The position numbers were made by a program, and so were the translations under genes. Below the pieces are notes generated by a model that saw only the letters and a program-made list of their open reading frames with translations, searched no databases and was not told the origin of the DNA. 64,000 bases of DNA from Archegozetes longisetosus (lineage: Eukaryota; Arthropoda; Arachnida; Sarcoptiformes; Trhypochthoniidae): NCBI GenBank assembly GCA_018873245.2, contig JAEMBT020000003.1, positions 6,777,843 to 6,841,842 of the forward strand, read 5' to 3'. Positions 11,174 through 25,344 of the stretch are shown piece after piece (positions within the stretch are counted from its first letter, which is position 1; each line of letters begins with the position of its first letter).

Positions 11174-11929
11174 CAGGCTGACCACCTCGGTTCGGGTCAC
11201 CTGCGTGAGATTTTGATACAAAAGGGGGGGGAGTAAGCGATTTTTTCGATGAAACTCCTGAGATAAATCAATTTTACACTTAAGTTACATAAAAACTTTT
11301 AATGCTGAGAATTACATCAATTACTAGCGAATAATTAACTATATTTGATGTGTACTTTTATTAGATTTTGCAACTTTTAATTGAATTTTTTTAATGTAAT
11401 CAGCGAACTTAATGCTAGACTTTAGACAGATTTCTGCTCTGACCAAATCAATACTCATTTGACTTCTCTCAACATCCCGTTATTTCTTCATTTGAACACA
11501 GTTCATATAGATCTGAGATAATACATTCTAAACTCTTTAATTTGACTCTTGATTAGTTTTGTTTGAATTTGTCTTTTCTTTATTTGAGATATTTTGCTTA
11601 CAATTGCAATTTTATATCTATTAAACTTTTACGCATACATTATTAAAGAAAATCTTCAGATCCACTTACTTTTGACAGCTTTAAAAATTACATAAATATA
11701 TTTTGCTTTACAGTTTATCGTTTAGTATTTTAAATGTTTTCATGTCATTCTATGATACAAATCGAAATTATTCGTTTTGAAATCGGTTTCTAACATGTAT
11801 TTTAAAATTTAAATAAATTTTCTAAATGCGTGAGACTCTCGCCTCACGCAGGTAATCGATGCGGGAGACGTGAGTCAGACCCCCTGATGCGTGAGAATCA
11901 CACGAGTTGCGTGAGAGGTGGTCAGCCTG
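11174..11929. mobile_element. 756-bp hAT-like non-autonomous element
   Basis: Perfect 15-bp terminal inverted repeats, CAGGCTGACCACCTC at the left and its complement at the right. They are flanked by a near-exact 8-bp duplication, CTTATATC at 11166-11173 and CTTATATT at 11930-11937. A GCGTGAG-type motif recurs several times just inside both ends (left near 11203; right near 11828-11915, both orientations), like subterminal transposase-binding repeats. The interior is AT-rich with no transposase frame. The 8-bp duplication and CAGG start suggest hAT, though the duplication does not fit nTnnnnAn. Confidence 0.7.
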
Positions 11930-12277
11930 CTTATATTCAAATCTTGAGTTGTACGCTTAAATTGTGAATGCACACCTGAAGATTGCATGCTTGCGTTCAA
12001 CGTTTGGGTAGTGTTTGAGTCAAACAATTAGAGCAGTTTGTGCTGAATAGATGTCGCGCGTAGTATCTGTCAAAACTGTGGGCATTTTTCACATTTGTTA
12101 TTGTGATTCTGAAAGAAAATATGGCAACCAATCGCAACAAATGCTTAATATTAACAAGAGCTCAATCGATTTAATGCAATTTGTCCGTTATTTACCCGAT
12201 TACTCAAAATGATCATCAAATGATTCAACTAACAGAATGCCATTAATTTGAGTGTCAGTTCGACTCCAATTGAAGTA
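11930..12277. other. Region upstream of Lar
   Basis: Probable 5' flank or untranslated leader of Lar. An in-frame TGA lies a few codons before the frame that contains the chosen ATG. No TATA box or other defined element is recognised. Confidence 0.4.
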
Positions 12278-15200
12278 ATGGTTCATAACTTTCATGAGAT
12301 ATTATTAATAGTCTTATCGATTGCCACAACTCTATCACAATCGCAATCAAATGGTTTGACATTTACTTATTATTCTTGTATTTTTCACCAAATTTGTCTA
12401 AATATTGTTTTAAATGATTTGATTATTATTAAAATATTATTTCAATTACGTCAAAGCAAGTCATGTATTATAATGCATGTTTTAATTTCAAGTCAATTAA
12501 TATTTAATGAAACTTCATATTTGTTTATATTAGGCTTTCGTTAAGTATAATATCATATGTTTATAATTTTGACATTTGAGTACATGTTTAAATAGATTAA
12601 TTGTTGTTGTGTTTCACTATTAGTCATAAACTTGTGCTCAATCTCTACATTGAAATACTCTTTTGAAATGATAGCATAAAATCCATAAAAATCAATTCAA
12701 TGAAACTGAATCACCCGAAACGATTTGATTAAATTAAACATTTCAGATCCTCCACGAATCATAACTGCACCAAAAGACCAGTTTGTGGTGTCTGGTCGTG
12801 TGGCGACTTTTGTGTGTGCGGCTATCGGCAATCCAAAGCCACAGATAGAATGGAGGAAAAACGGCAAGCGGTTGGTTACACAACGATATACTGTTCTCGA
12901 AATGCCAAACGGATCCGTCCTTCGTATCGAACCCGTTAGACCTGTATGTCATGACTGACAGTACTTTTTGATTATTACTAACTTTACTCATTCGTATCAA
13001 ACACTATTTAATAATTAGCTGACACGCCCTTTTTGATCGATATATTTTTGCAATGCATAACTTTCACTAAGTTACGTTTATGTCACTTGTCTATTTCAGT
13101 CATATACCTAAAATCATTAATTAACTAAATATAGTTTTCAGTTTGAGTCATGGATTCGATCATTCAAATGCGGTAAAAAAGTAAAAAATATTCATAATCG
13201 GTAACTTAGTCTTGAAGACAGTTTCAAAAATAGAACCAAAACTTGGAATCCTCATCAAAATGTCTTGTTTAAATGTTCCTTATTTGACAATAAAAATATA
13301 AAGATCTTTATAACATTAAAATGCAATGCTTGTGTTAGAAATGATGTGTATACTGATAGCCTAATAGGGTTAGCATTTAATCTTAACACTTTAATTGTAG
13401 TAAATCCTCATTGACTAAAAATATTTCTGAAATGAGATTCTTCTTATCAAATCTTCTTATAGAATCGAGATAATGCTACCTACGAATGTCTGGCTGAGAA
13501 TGGAGTCGGCGAACCGGTCAGAGCTCAAGCTCTCCTCAATATCTTTGCGGGTAATGTTAACACTCCTTTGGCTTATATTTTATGCCTTAATTGACTGAGT
13601 TAAACACAAAATATCAATAAAAATCTCATTACTTGACTTTTCAGTCTTTTATTTAACTGACTTTATTTTTAACCTATTGATTGAATATGAAATTTGATGT
13701 AGAAACCCAGTAATGTTTGATTTGTTTTTATGTTTTCATAGGAAAGTGTAATCTGACTGAATATTTAATTGTTGCTTTTATCTATACAGAGGAAGAAATA
13801 CCCAAAGGATTCCCGCGTTTCACTCTTCAGCCACATATGCAGGGTGTTGAGAGAGGCCGAAATGCTCTGATTCCATGTAAAGCTGAAGGCGATCCCGAAC
13901 CTCACATAACTTGGTTGAAAGATATGATTCCCATCGACATGAGTAATACTAGATATTCCTACTATCAGGGAGGTTAGTATTATGGCATTTTATCATTTTT
14001 ATTATTATTATACTCATTTTATTGACTTATGCTCTTATTTATCTGTTGTCTTATGATTTGTTGTGCTGTTAAGTTTAATTATTGCTTAAGCAAACTCATA
14101 TCAATATTAATGCCTATATTTTTATGGATCTTCGAACTATTTAACTTTGCAATTCGCATACTTGGCATTCTCTTGCAAAATGAAAGACAATATAGAATGG
14201 AACAGAATTAAGAATACCATTATACGAACATTTTTGTCAATAAACAAATATCAACATATAGCTTGCTTTCTTCCTCTTTTTAATTAAACTAAATTTCTCG
14301 CAAAAGGGTCTATGAAATTAAGTTTTGGTCAAAACAAGTAAATTACAGTGAGTTTTATTCAATTATAGACCTGTTAATAACATTAATTGATAGGTTTACT
14401 TTGCAAATAAATAGTATCAATGCACTGCAATCAATGCACTGTTTAATTATAAGGCTAAACAACAAAAAGCATAAATTGAGTTAAGTTCGATCTAATCTGT
14501 AGAAAACAAAGCTATTTTCCATTAAGCTGACACAAATGTTCTTCAATCTTGTTTGTTTTTAACCTGGCAATAGTCAACAATTTTCAAGCTGATTCTCATC
14601 TGCAGTATGTGAATGTTTGTTATGTGACTACAATATCAATAACGATTGGCTGAATAATCTGTCTCTATATAAGTTTAAAAGGAATTAAATATCTTATGAA
14701 CATAAAATCCTATTATTTTAAGTGAAATAATCAATTCTATCAAATTTAATTATAGCTTCTCTGCAAATACTTTCAACTGAAGAACAAGATCATGGTATGT
14801 AATCGAATAGTTCTATTATCAATACCTAACTCGTAATTAAGGGATGACTTTTCGCTCCTTTCATATAATTAAATAAAACTGAAAGATTCGAAGCATTGTA
14901 ATCGCACAATGTCCTAACGATATCGATCAATTGTATACTGTTCGAACAATTTTGCTTTTAATAGTATGCCTCAGACAAGTATATCTTAAGAACTTGCACA
15001 TAATACAAACATGATTTTATATATTGTCGTTATAGTCGAATCAAAAACTTATCCAAGTTCGTGTTGACGTCAGTCAACATTTAGCACATAATTTAGCAGA
15101 GGTCGTATAGAATTGAATTGAAAATATCTATAAAAATGTCAAGCACAATTTTAGATCGTAGCGATTTTACAAATCTTTCAGAAAGTTGACTTCTAAACCT

Positions 15201-18200
15201 GATTAATGTCTCACATCTCAATGTTTTTGAGTGATTAGATTAGTGTACTCCGAACTTGAAATATGATATATTCATATATTTATAATAGAAGTAAAAGTAT
15301 GTTTGAAATCTCATTGAAAAGTAAACATTTTCTAATCATAGGGCAATATGAATGTGTTGCTGAGAACAAGATTGGATCAGCCTATTCAGAGTTGGCAACT
15401 CTTCATGTGAGAAGTGAGTTTTGAGTTATCTTGTTCTAAATGACAAATTGAATTGAATCTAACCCCAAAACTAATGAAATGATAATATGATTGAAGCTCG
15501 AGTGGTTCCGCCATACTTTTCTATTCCTCCTGAGCCGACATATGAAGTAATGCCTGGAAGCAGTCTTAACTTGACGTGTGTTGCAGTGGGATCGCCGATG
15601 CCTTATGTGAGTTGGAAGAAAGGACCGACAGAAATAAACTCTGGAGGCAATATGCCGATCGGCAAGAATGTTCTTAAACTGGACGACATTAGAGAATCGG
15701 CAAACTATACCTGTATCGCTCATTCAAAACTAGGCAATATTGAAGCATTTACTCAAGTGATTGTTCAATCCTTGCCGCGTCCCCCCACAAACGTCAGGAT
15801 CTCGGACGTCACGCCAACATCTGTTCGGCTTTCCTGGTCTTATGACATCGGAGCCGAAAATATAGTTTACTTTGTAATACAATATAAACCTAAAAATGCA
15901 AATCAAGAATACAGTGAAATAAGCGGAATTACCACATTCTTCTACATTGTTGGTTCACTGACTCCTTATACTGAATATGAGTTCTATGTTGTGGCAGTTA
16001 ATGCAATCGGTCGCGGATCACCCAGTACTCCTGCTTTTGTCACTACTGGCGAAACAAGTAAATACATTTCATTTATCTTGTTCAATTATTCTATCATAGT
16101 ATAGTATGACTCAATTTGCTTTTTATCTTAATTCTTGCTTCAAGTTTTTAATGGATATCGAAGTAAGTCCTCTTCAATATGTCAATTTGAATAAACCCAA
16201 CTTTATTGTTGTAGTATTTATTATAATTAATTGTAACTATTGAAAAGACATACTGTAGTTGATAAAGTTGGAAGCAAAGTCTGTCGACTTTGTTTCAGAA
16301 TTGAGTGATAGCTTAAGATTTTTTATTGTCCCTGTTGGAAGTAAAAGTGCACTTTATAAGCTTAAATCGAATACTTCAAACTTGATTACCTTATATTTTT
16401 CTGTTGGATTTGGATCGTTTCGATACAAATTTAATAAAATAACTTGATTTACAGAACTGGGCAGTTCTCCACGTAACGTTCAGGCTAGACCTTTGAGTTC
16501 GAGTACAATTGTAGTGCAATGGGACCAACCAGAAGAACCAAACGGTCAGGTGACTGGTTATAAAGTGTATTACACGGCACAACCCAGTCTGCCGACATCT
16601 GCCTGGACTACGCAAGCTGTAGACAGCAATCAATTGACTACTATATCTGACTTACAACCACAAATGATTTATACAATACGTGTTCAGGCGTTCACCAGCA
16701 GAGGCGCGGGTCCTCTTTCACCACCTGTACAGGTGAAAACACAACAGGGAGTCCCGAGTCAGCCGTCAAACCTGAGAGCCACTGCCACTTCTTCCACTAC
16801 TGTTCAACTAAATTGGCAAAAACCAACCCATGCTGGAGAAGCTATTATAGGATACGAAGTCTATTGGAACGACACTTTCACTAATCAAGAATATAGACGT
16901 GCCATTCCTGATGTTGAAACTTTCACATTAGGAGATTTATATCCCGATACTCTGTATTATGTATGGGTGGCTGCAAAATCGCGCAGAGGTGAAGGAGCGG
17001 CAACACCACCAATACCTGTCAAAACGGAACAGTTCGGTATGTCTTACAACTACTTTAGTGTCTGACGTTTAAGAGTGAAGTCTACTCTATATTTTCAATT
17101 AGGATAAGGTTTAAATGAAATTTCAAATGTCTATCAATTATTGTTTTAGATTTTACAAATGATATAGTAGTAAACTTGTATGACATTCGATTCATTCAAA
17201 ATTTCAATGGATGTACATTTTATGCATTTCTTCAGTACTATAACATAGTGAATACCACTCCTATTTGAAACCTTTAATAGAACTTCGCTTTTGATTAATC
17301 TCAGTTCTGGTAATTAAAAGCAATGACTTGAGAGTTAGAGTAATCAAAACTTGAAGTATTATTTCAAACAATCAATAATGAATGAAAATGATCAGCAATA
17401 TTCCTGCATTTTATTGTATGTATCGCGTGATCGAATGAAAAATACTTAAATCAAAATTGGTTCAATTTTTTTTGCTCCGAACCACAACTAAAACCAAATT
17501 TATTTTATAAATGTTTTTATCACTTGATTTGTATGAAACTTTTAGTTTTTCTTAATTTGACGATTTATTACCTTTAATTAATATCTGATTGAAGTGGAAA
17601 TTCAAATTTATTTGAATTGAATCACTTAATTTAATTTATTGCACATGATTTGATAAGTTTGTTTCAACCATTAGTTCCGGGAGCCCCTCCTCAAGAAGTG
17701 CACGGTTATCCAGTAGATTCCAAATCCTTACGAATTGTATGGAAACCCCCACCCCGTGACAAACATCATGGAACTATTACCTATTACAAAGTTGTCTATA
17801 GTGAAGATAGCAAAAAACCCTCTAAAAAGTTCAACGAAGTTAATGTTACGGCTAAAGAGCATTCAGTTTTACTCAAAAATTTGAACAAATGGACTGATTA
17901 CCGAATATCAGTTCTAGCGGGCACTAAAGTTGGTGACGGCCCCTCCTCTGAACCAATTTTGTTGCGAACCGATGAAGATGGTAAGAACTGGTCCAAACTC
18001 GTTCGTCTCTGTCTCAATTATTCACACTTTCTATTCAATGCTTTTCTATGCCTGTATGCCTAATACATTTCAATACAAATTCTTAACCATTCGTCGAATT
18101 GTTGGCGATTAACAAACTGTAATATTACCACAGCTCTTACTACTTTTCTCAATACTAACTTCAATCAATAGTCCATTTTTCAATTAAACTAACATTATTC

Positions 18201-21200
18201 ATAAGATGATACCATTTGATATCACTTTTAACTGTTAACTGTATCTTAACTCAAATTATTAATTGAATGAAAAATGTGTTGAATCTATTGCTTGATTCAG
18301 TGAAACTTGTTTACTTGATATCGTAGTTCCCGGTGAACCGCGAGACGTAAAGGCAACAGCTTTGAACAGCACAGCAATACTTGTTGGGTGGTCGGCTCCA
18401 CTTCTTAAAGAACAAAATGGTTTGATAAGAGGTTATCAAATACATGTTCAAGAAATCAACGCAAACGGTGATTTCATTAATGATCCTCTTCGTTATGATG
18501 TGGCTGACGGTATGGCCGAAGAATACAATGTCACAGGATTACAACCTGATACCGAATATGCGATTCAAGTGGCGGCTGTCACTCGCAAAGGAGATGGAAC
18601 TCGTAGTCGTTCAAAAAATGTTAGAACACTAGGAGGCGTTCCGACTAGACCCGACATTTTGATCAGATTATTGCAAGACGAGCCACAAATGAGTGTTGAA
18701 GTTCACTGGTCTCGACCAAATCATACTTATGGACAGTTACTGAACTACAAGTTAAAGTATGGACGCTTTGATAGCACTTTCAGAGAAGAGATTGAAATTC
18801 AACCACAAGAACAACATAAAGTTATTAGAGACTTAGATAGAGGTGCAAGATACGAGTTTCGTATTGCTGGACGTAATACCATCGGTTTGGGACAGGAATC
18901 AGTTGCTTATGTCGAGACACCTGAAGGAATTCCAAGAGCTCCACCACAAAACTTGACGCATCGTTTACAGAGCCCGACAACTGTTGTCGTCAATTGGGAT
19001 CCACCTCTTCCACAATACAAGAATGGAAGAATATCTGGTTATGGAGTTAATTTCAATAAAATTTCAGATACATCACCCACCGAATACAATACATCACAAA
19101 CACGTATGGTTTTCAGCTCATTAGATGAGAATACAGAGTATTCATTCAGGTAATTCAAACTAATGCTAATATTACTACATTGTGTTATAGTTTGATTTAA
19201 GTCTTATTGGGTGCTTGGGTCACCTGAACACTTGCCTTAAGCCAGTAGGCTATTGCCCTTACCTAACCTAACTAGCTTAACCTAGTTTAATGGTATTAGT
19301 AATATTATTAAGTTAGTTTAGGGGGAAAGCGGACTAGACCTACAAGAATACTTGATGGTAATCATATTGCTCACTCATACTCAAACACTCCATAATCTTA
19401 TACCGATCTATAGCCCGAAATAAATATATAGAACTATTTATTTGTTATGAACGTTTTGACTATTTTTCTACTAATTTTGAGCAAATATAGAATAATTTTG
19501 AATAATCTAGGGTAAGGGCTTATACGAGTAGAGGACCAGGACCCTGGAGCACACCACTACAGTTGCAAACTCCTGGTGATGTTCCGCCCGCACCTACTAA
19601 TGTTCAAGCGTTGAGCACTTCTGAAACATCGGTAGAGGTTTGGTGGGACGAAATGCCATTCTTTAATGATATTTTGGGTTATCACGTGTTATACACCCAA
19701 ACTGCTGTCGAAGATCTAGATCTATGGTACAGAAAAGAAGTAGCTCTGACATGGTCTGCAGCTCTGACAGGATTGGAAGCGAAAACAATGTATGCCATTC
19801 GTGTAGCTGCCTTTACCAACCAAGGATTGGGCAGGCTTTCCGAACTTATAACAGTTCGAACAGATCCAACTGATGTTCCGCTCAATTTACAAGCTCTTGA
19901 AGTGACTACTCACACGATGACTTTGACTTGGAAACCTCCCAAGAAATTGGAACCGGTTAAATATAAGATTACATACGGCGCTCACAAGGAATTCTATGAT
20001 AGTCAGGGACTTCTACAGAAGTTGCCAATCAGCCCCGAATCAATTTATGTGAACTCGGATGTTACTGAATATAAAGTCAGTATCTTGATGCCATTCACAA
20101 CATATCACGTGAACGTGACTGCAATACCAGCTGATGAATCATTTCGACCTCCAGCCAAGATTACGGTGACCACAGCGATGGCGGCACCTAAGCCTATGGT
20201 CAAACCCGACTCTATTGAATCTCAAAATAAGCAACAAATCACAGTTATGTTACCTCAAGCTTCTGAAGAATACGGACTTATAAGCCATTACTATCTGGTC
20301 GTTGTTCCCCAAGAATTCGCTATTAAAGAACCAGATTTGTATACATTTGAGGAATTGGCTTCAACACCAGTCGATAAAATTGGGCCTTACATTGCAGCCA
20401 AATGGATGAGAAGGACTATTCCAAACACTTTCTCTCTGGGAGACGGGCAGAAGTATAATGGATTCGTCAATAGGAGATTGACTAAAAGAGTGCAATACCA
20501 TATTTTCGTTCGAGCAGTTGTTGACACTTCACCAAAGGTTTGTTCTAAATCAATCAATTGAGTCAATTATCGTTTTTGACCATAACGATTGTTATAATAA
20601 CTCTAATTTTTATAATTCTTTTTCAGAGTCTCTTCACTAGTTCTCCATTTTCTGATGCATTGAGTTTAGATTCGATTGTAGCTGAAGGTCACGGTCGTAC
20701 TCATGATGGAGGTCTATCGGGCTCGCAGGGGGACAGACCACCGGTTCCCATCAGTAGGGCTGGTGATAAATCGGGTGCTATTTTGATATTATCTATAGTT
20801 CTGGCGATTCTATTAGTGGTCATGTCTGTTGGATTTTGCATTATTAGACGGTACGCTCTCTCTTAGTTCTTATTGATTTATTTTTTGTTATGGATTTTGG
20901 TTTTTCAATGATTTTGTTTGTTTTGTTTTTCATTTTGCTTTAAAATGTGCACAAGTAGTAGGCGTTTTCCTATTCTATCTAGACGTCGTCAACTAATCAA
21001 ATCTCCAGCCGCTGACACCACAATGAAACTGTTGATGAGTACTGCGGAACCGCGCGATTTGACGACTCACCCGTCAGATCCGGTAGAGTTGCGTCGACTC
21101 AACTATCAAACGCCTGCAATGATGAGTCATCCGCCGATTCCGGTCACAGAACTGGCTAACCATATCGAACGCCTGAAAGCCAATGAAAATATGAAATTTT

Positions 21201-23158
21201 CACAAGAATACGAATCTATAGAACCGGGACAGCAGTTCACCTGGGAAAACTCGAATCTTGAAGTTAACAAACCTAAAAACCGATACGCCAATGTGATTGC
21301 ATACGATCACAGCAGAGTTGTTTTGCAACCACTTGATAACATTCCTGGTTCTGATTATATTAATGCAAACTATTGTGATGGTTACCGAAAACAGAACGCG
21401 TATATTGCAACTCAGGGTCCATTGCCTGAGACTTTCGGTAATGAAGACTTGTATTCATAAAACTAATCAATACTTGAATTTGAACTAATCTTAATTTATT
21501 TATCTGAAGGTGACTTTTGGAGAATGGTCTGGGAACAAAGAAGTGCCGCAATTGTCATGATGACTAAACTAGAAGAACGAACCCGTATCAAATGTGATCA
21601 ATATTGGCCTTCACGCGGCACTGAATCATATGGTGTGATGCATGTCACGTTAACAAACTACGAAGAATTAGCGACATATTGTATCAGAACTTTCACTATA
21701 CAGCGGACTGGATATGTTGACAGCAGAGAAGTGCGACAGTTCCAATTCACTGCATGGCCAGATCATGGCGTTCCTGATCATCCGACACCATTCCTCATGT
21801 TCTTAAGAAGGGTCAAAACAATGAATCCTCCGGAAGCTGGCCCTCTAATTATTCACTGTTCAGCTGGTGTTGGTATGTCTCAGCCATTTTATTTAGTTAA
21901 AAATATGAATAATTTTCCAAACTGTGACTGCATTACAGGTCGAACGGGTTGTTATGTAGTGATAGACTCGATGCTTGAAAGACTGAAGTATGAAAATACT
22001 CTTGATATTTATGGTCACGTGACATGTTTGCGAGCACAACGCAATTATACCGTTCAGACGGAAGACCAGTATATTTTCATTCACGACGCAGTACTGGAGG
22101 CGGTGATCGCTGGCAATACTGAAGTGTCGGCACGCAATCTGTATAATCACATACAGCTGCTCATGCAGGTGGTTCCCGGAGAAAACATAACAGGCATGGA
22201 ACTGGAATTCAAGAAGATAGCATCGATGAAAACGATTGCCAATAAGTTCGTTAGTGCCAATTTACCAGTCAATAAGTTTAAGAATCGTCTCATGAATATA
22301 CTGCCATATGAATCGACGCGTGTCTTTTTGCAACCATTGAGAGGCGTCGAAGGATCCGATTATATAAACGCAAGTTTTATTGACGGATATAAATATAGAA
22401 GCGCTTATATCGCTACTCAAGGACCTCTACCAGAAACTACCGAAGACTTTTGGAGAATGCTTTGGGAACATAACTCTAACATTGTAGTCATTTTGACTAA
22501 ACTCAAAGAAATGGGACGAGAAAAGTGTCATCAGTATTGGCCCTCAGAACGTTCTCAGAGATACCTATATTTTGTAGTCGATCCCATCACTGAATACAAT
22601 ATGCCTCAGTATATATTGAGGGAATTCAAAATTACAGACGCCAGAGTAAGTTTTTCATTCTGTATTATTATAGCTTAGTATTTGTCGATTGTCAGTTCTA
22701 AGTACTAATTCTTTTCTTTTCAATTGAACAAAAGGACGGTCAATCAAAGGTTATTCGACAATTCCATTTCGTTGAGTGGCCGGAACAAGGTGTTCCCAAA
22801 TCTGGCGAAGGATTCATCGAATTTATAACTCAAGTTCATAAAACTAAAGAACAATTTGGCCACGAGGGACCGATCACTGTTCACTGCAGGTTTGTTTTGA
22901 CTACCTATTGGTCAGTTAATATGATTAGTGATTGTTTTAATTGGATATTTCAGTGCTGGTGTCGGTCGAACGGGCGTTTTCATAACATTGAGTATAGTAC
23001 TCGAACGTTTACAAAACGAAGGAGTCGCTGATCTGTTCCAGACCGTAAGAACACTGAGAACTCAAAGACCTGGAATGGTTCAAACTGAGGATCAATATCA
23101 ATTCTGTTATCGGGCAGCTCTTGAGTATATTAGTTCGTTTGATAGCTATGCAAACTAA
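12278..23158 (+). CDS. Lar: Receptor-type tyrosine phosphatase Lar
   Basis: Type IIa receptor phosphatase that guides axons and organises synapses and epithelia at the plasma membrane (known for the family). Exons: 12278-12353, 12747-12943, 13463-13550, 13790-13972, 14756-14794, 15342-15413, 15497-16057, 16455-17036, 17675-17980, 18327-19149, 19511-20537, 20627-20850, 20983-21437, 21510-21872, 21939-22645, 22735-22889, 22954-23158. All phases agree, giving about 2020 aa, close to the fly protein. Order: signal peptide ([15 protein letters not shown]), three Ig domains, nine FN3 domains, one membrane helix ([20 protein letters not shown]), phosphatase domains D1 and D2. D1 has the WPD loop ([10 protein letters not shown]) and P-loop [10 protein letters not shown], split by the intron at 21873-21938. 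D2 keeps [10 protein letters not shown] but has WPE in place of WPD, the usual inactive D2 state. The start is the first ATG in the signal-peptide exon. Introns are otherwise featureless except the repeat at 19200-19390. Confidence 0.96.
19200..19390 (+). repeat. Dispersed intronic repeat, copy B
   Basis: Lies in the Lar intron 19150-19510 and resembles 3057-3215, including a cctaacctaac segment followed by a partial inverted copy and a terminal 'catactcaaacactcc'. Divergence is high, so the element is old. Confidence 0.5.
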
Positions 23159-23462
23159 TGCTCTCCTTCAAGTCAATCTAATATGAATCGAACCAGGCCT
23201 CTACCTTCGCCTAGTTTTCGACCAATTCAAGTCATTTTATTTATTCGAATGCTCTATAATGACAACTATCAAGCGCAAATCGCCTCACATTCGGCCAAAT
23301 TATTGACAGTACAAACTGTACAGGATTCTAAATGAGACAAAATGTTAGCACTTTTTAAACAACTCAGACACTTTCCACAATATGTTGACTGAATTTATGG
23401 TAAAGTTCCTCAAACTCCTCATATGTCATGCATTGCTTTGCAGCTCAAGTATAAAAAGACCG

Positions 23463-23487
23463 AATAAAGAATGAATAAAACAATAAA
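23463..23487 (+). other. Cluster of poly(A) signals for Lar
   Basis: Three AATAAA hexamers (23463, 23473 and 23482) lie about 300 bp after the Lar stop, a plausible 3' end. Confidence 0.5.
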
Positions 23488-25344
23488 ATAATGGCAATAC
23501 CTTCAAGCGATCGAATAATGATTGTGCCTATAATTTGATGAGGTTTAATAACTCTGCAATGAAGTCATTAATAATATGATTAATAACAAAATCTAATATT
23601 GAAATAATGTCCTCTTTGGTCGATTTCTAGTCTGAAATCTATTCTCAACACTTAAATCCTCAGTTTTGAAACGTCATAATTAATGGAAATAATATGATTG
23701 ATATAATAATTGGTTTTATTGTGCCTATTTGTGTAATTTTGATTTGAAATTATGCTATTATTAAGACAAAAAATTGTGATTTTCAAATTGTGCTAATTTG
23801 AACAGTAACTTATCGTACAGTATTTCTAACCTTTGAGATAGATATTCGTCAAATGTGTTGTCGTGTTCAAGTATTAAAGTATTAAAAGTACTTAAGTATT
23901 GCAGCTCCCTAAGTATTCTACTTTCTATACTTTTCGGCTGAGGAAACATATTCAACTTTTTGTGTTAGCAACGCATATCATTCTTGCATTTGCCTAACAG
24001 TCAAACCTGTCTTAGACATGGACTCAAGTGGTTCTTCGTCGTCAGTATAAATATGCCATAGAATATGATGGCTTTATTGTTACTGATTTTTAAGAAGCGC
24101 TTAAGTCGATGCTTAAGTTGAATAGGTTTTACTCTAACATTTTTTATAACACCTAATTTTCTGTAATGTAAATATATATCATATGTAGAATGATTTTTGT
24201 TAATTTTGTGACATTTTTATATAAATTATTATTAGCAAAATCTAATCTTTTTAACTATATATTCAACAAGTTTTAGATAATTTTATTTACAATTTTTGCA
24301 TTACGTAATGTGACATTAATGTAATTGAACCAAATTAAATTATTCCATTCATTAATCACTCCATTCTTTTCTATTTAAATCTAACTAATTATAATATTAG
24401 GCATAACACTTCTAAATCTTATTCAATTTTTTTATTTGTATCATTCCTGCTAATTCATAGAATAAAATACCAATTCATTCGGAGTTAAATCACTTTATTT
24501 TTTGCATTTTCTGCAAATTCATGAGTAGGAATGCATTGAAAAACAATCTTTTTATAGTGATACAGTCTTTCGTGGTGTTCCTTAGATGCTGCCTAGAAAA
24601 TGATGAGACCATCGGAAACGGTATTCATTCTGTTTATTCAATCAAACATAAGGTTTAGAAGCAGTTATGAGACTCACTATGGGACTGATTCTAGACTATT
24701 TAAACTGAACATTTAGAAAACATTTCTTAAAAGAAAGTTTTCAACTTAGTTCTCAATAATTCAATTGGTTTTTGACCAATTTTATGAGACAAATTCATTT
24801 ATTGTTTCATAAATAGAGCCTAGTTAGAGGCTAACCAATTAGTTTTAGATTGAAACACAACTATTGAAAGACTGAAAATGCTTCAAACCAATCAGATGCT
24901 GGTTTACGAATTGACAAGCACTCCACTACAAAAAAGTATTAATGAATTACGTTTTGCTCAGATTTAGGTGAATCAAGTTACGTTAGTACTGATATGACTT
25001 GTGTTGTAATGTGTTGTAAGAAAACACAATTTGAGGTCAATTAATACTAAGGACTGAATAAGGAATAGCTCATACTTTTCAGTCTAATTTTTATTTAACT
25101 GATTGATTTTATTATTAAAATCTCAAATCAACGATCATTTGAGTTGAAGTTGTTTTAAAAATCAACTCACTTATTTTGATTGCTCCAAAACGACAATTGA
25201 ATTAAATCTAAAATTAGACCTGTTTCTAACACTATTTGAATACTATTTTCAACATTAATATCAACAATAAGTTGACACGAAATGGAGTGACATTTGAGGG
25301 TGTTTTCTATCAATTGATCAGATTGTCTGGCATTTGGCAAAGTA
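23488..25344. other. Intergenic spacer between Lar and GAPVD1
   Basis: About 1.9 kb of AT-rich sequence with only short random frames on both strands. No repeat or RNA gene is recognised. The part next to 25345 must hold the GAPVD1 promoter and leader. Confidence 0.5.

Noticed and set aside
23179..23192. Possible tRNA B box on the minus strand (GGTTCGATTC)
   Set aside because: Flanking bases do not form T, anticodon or acceptor stems.
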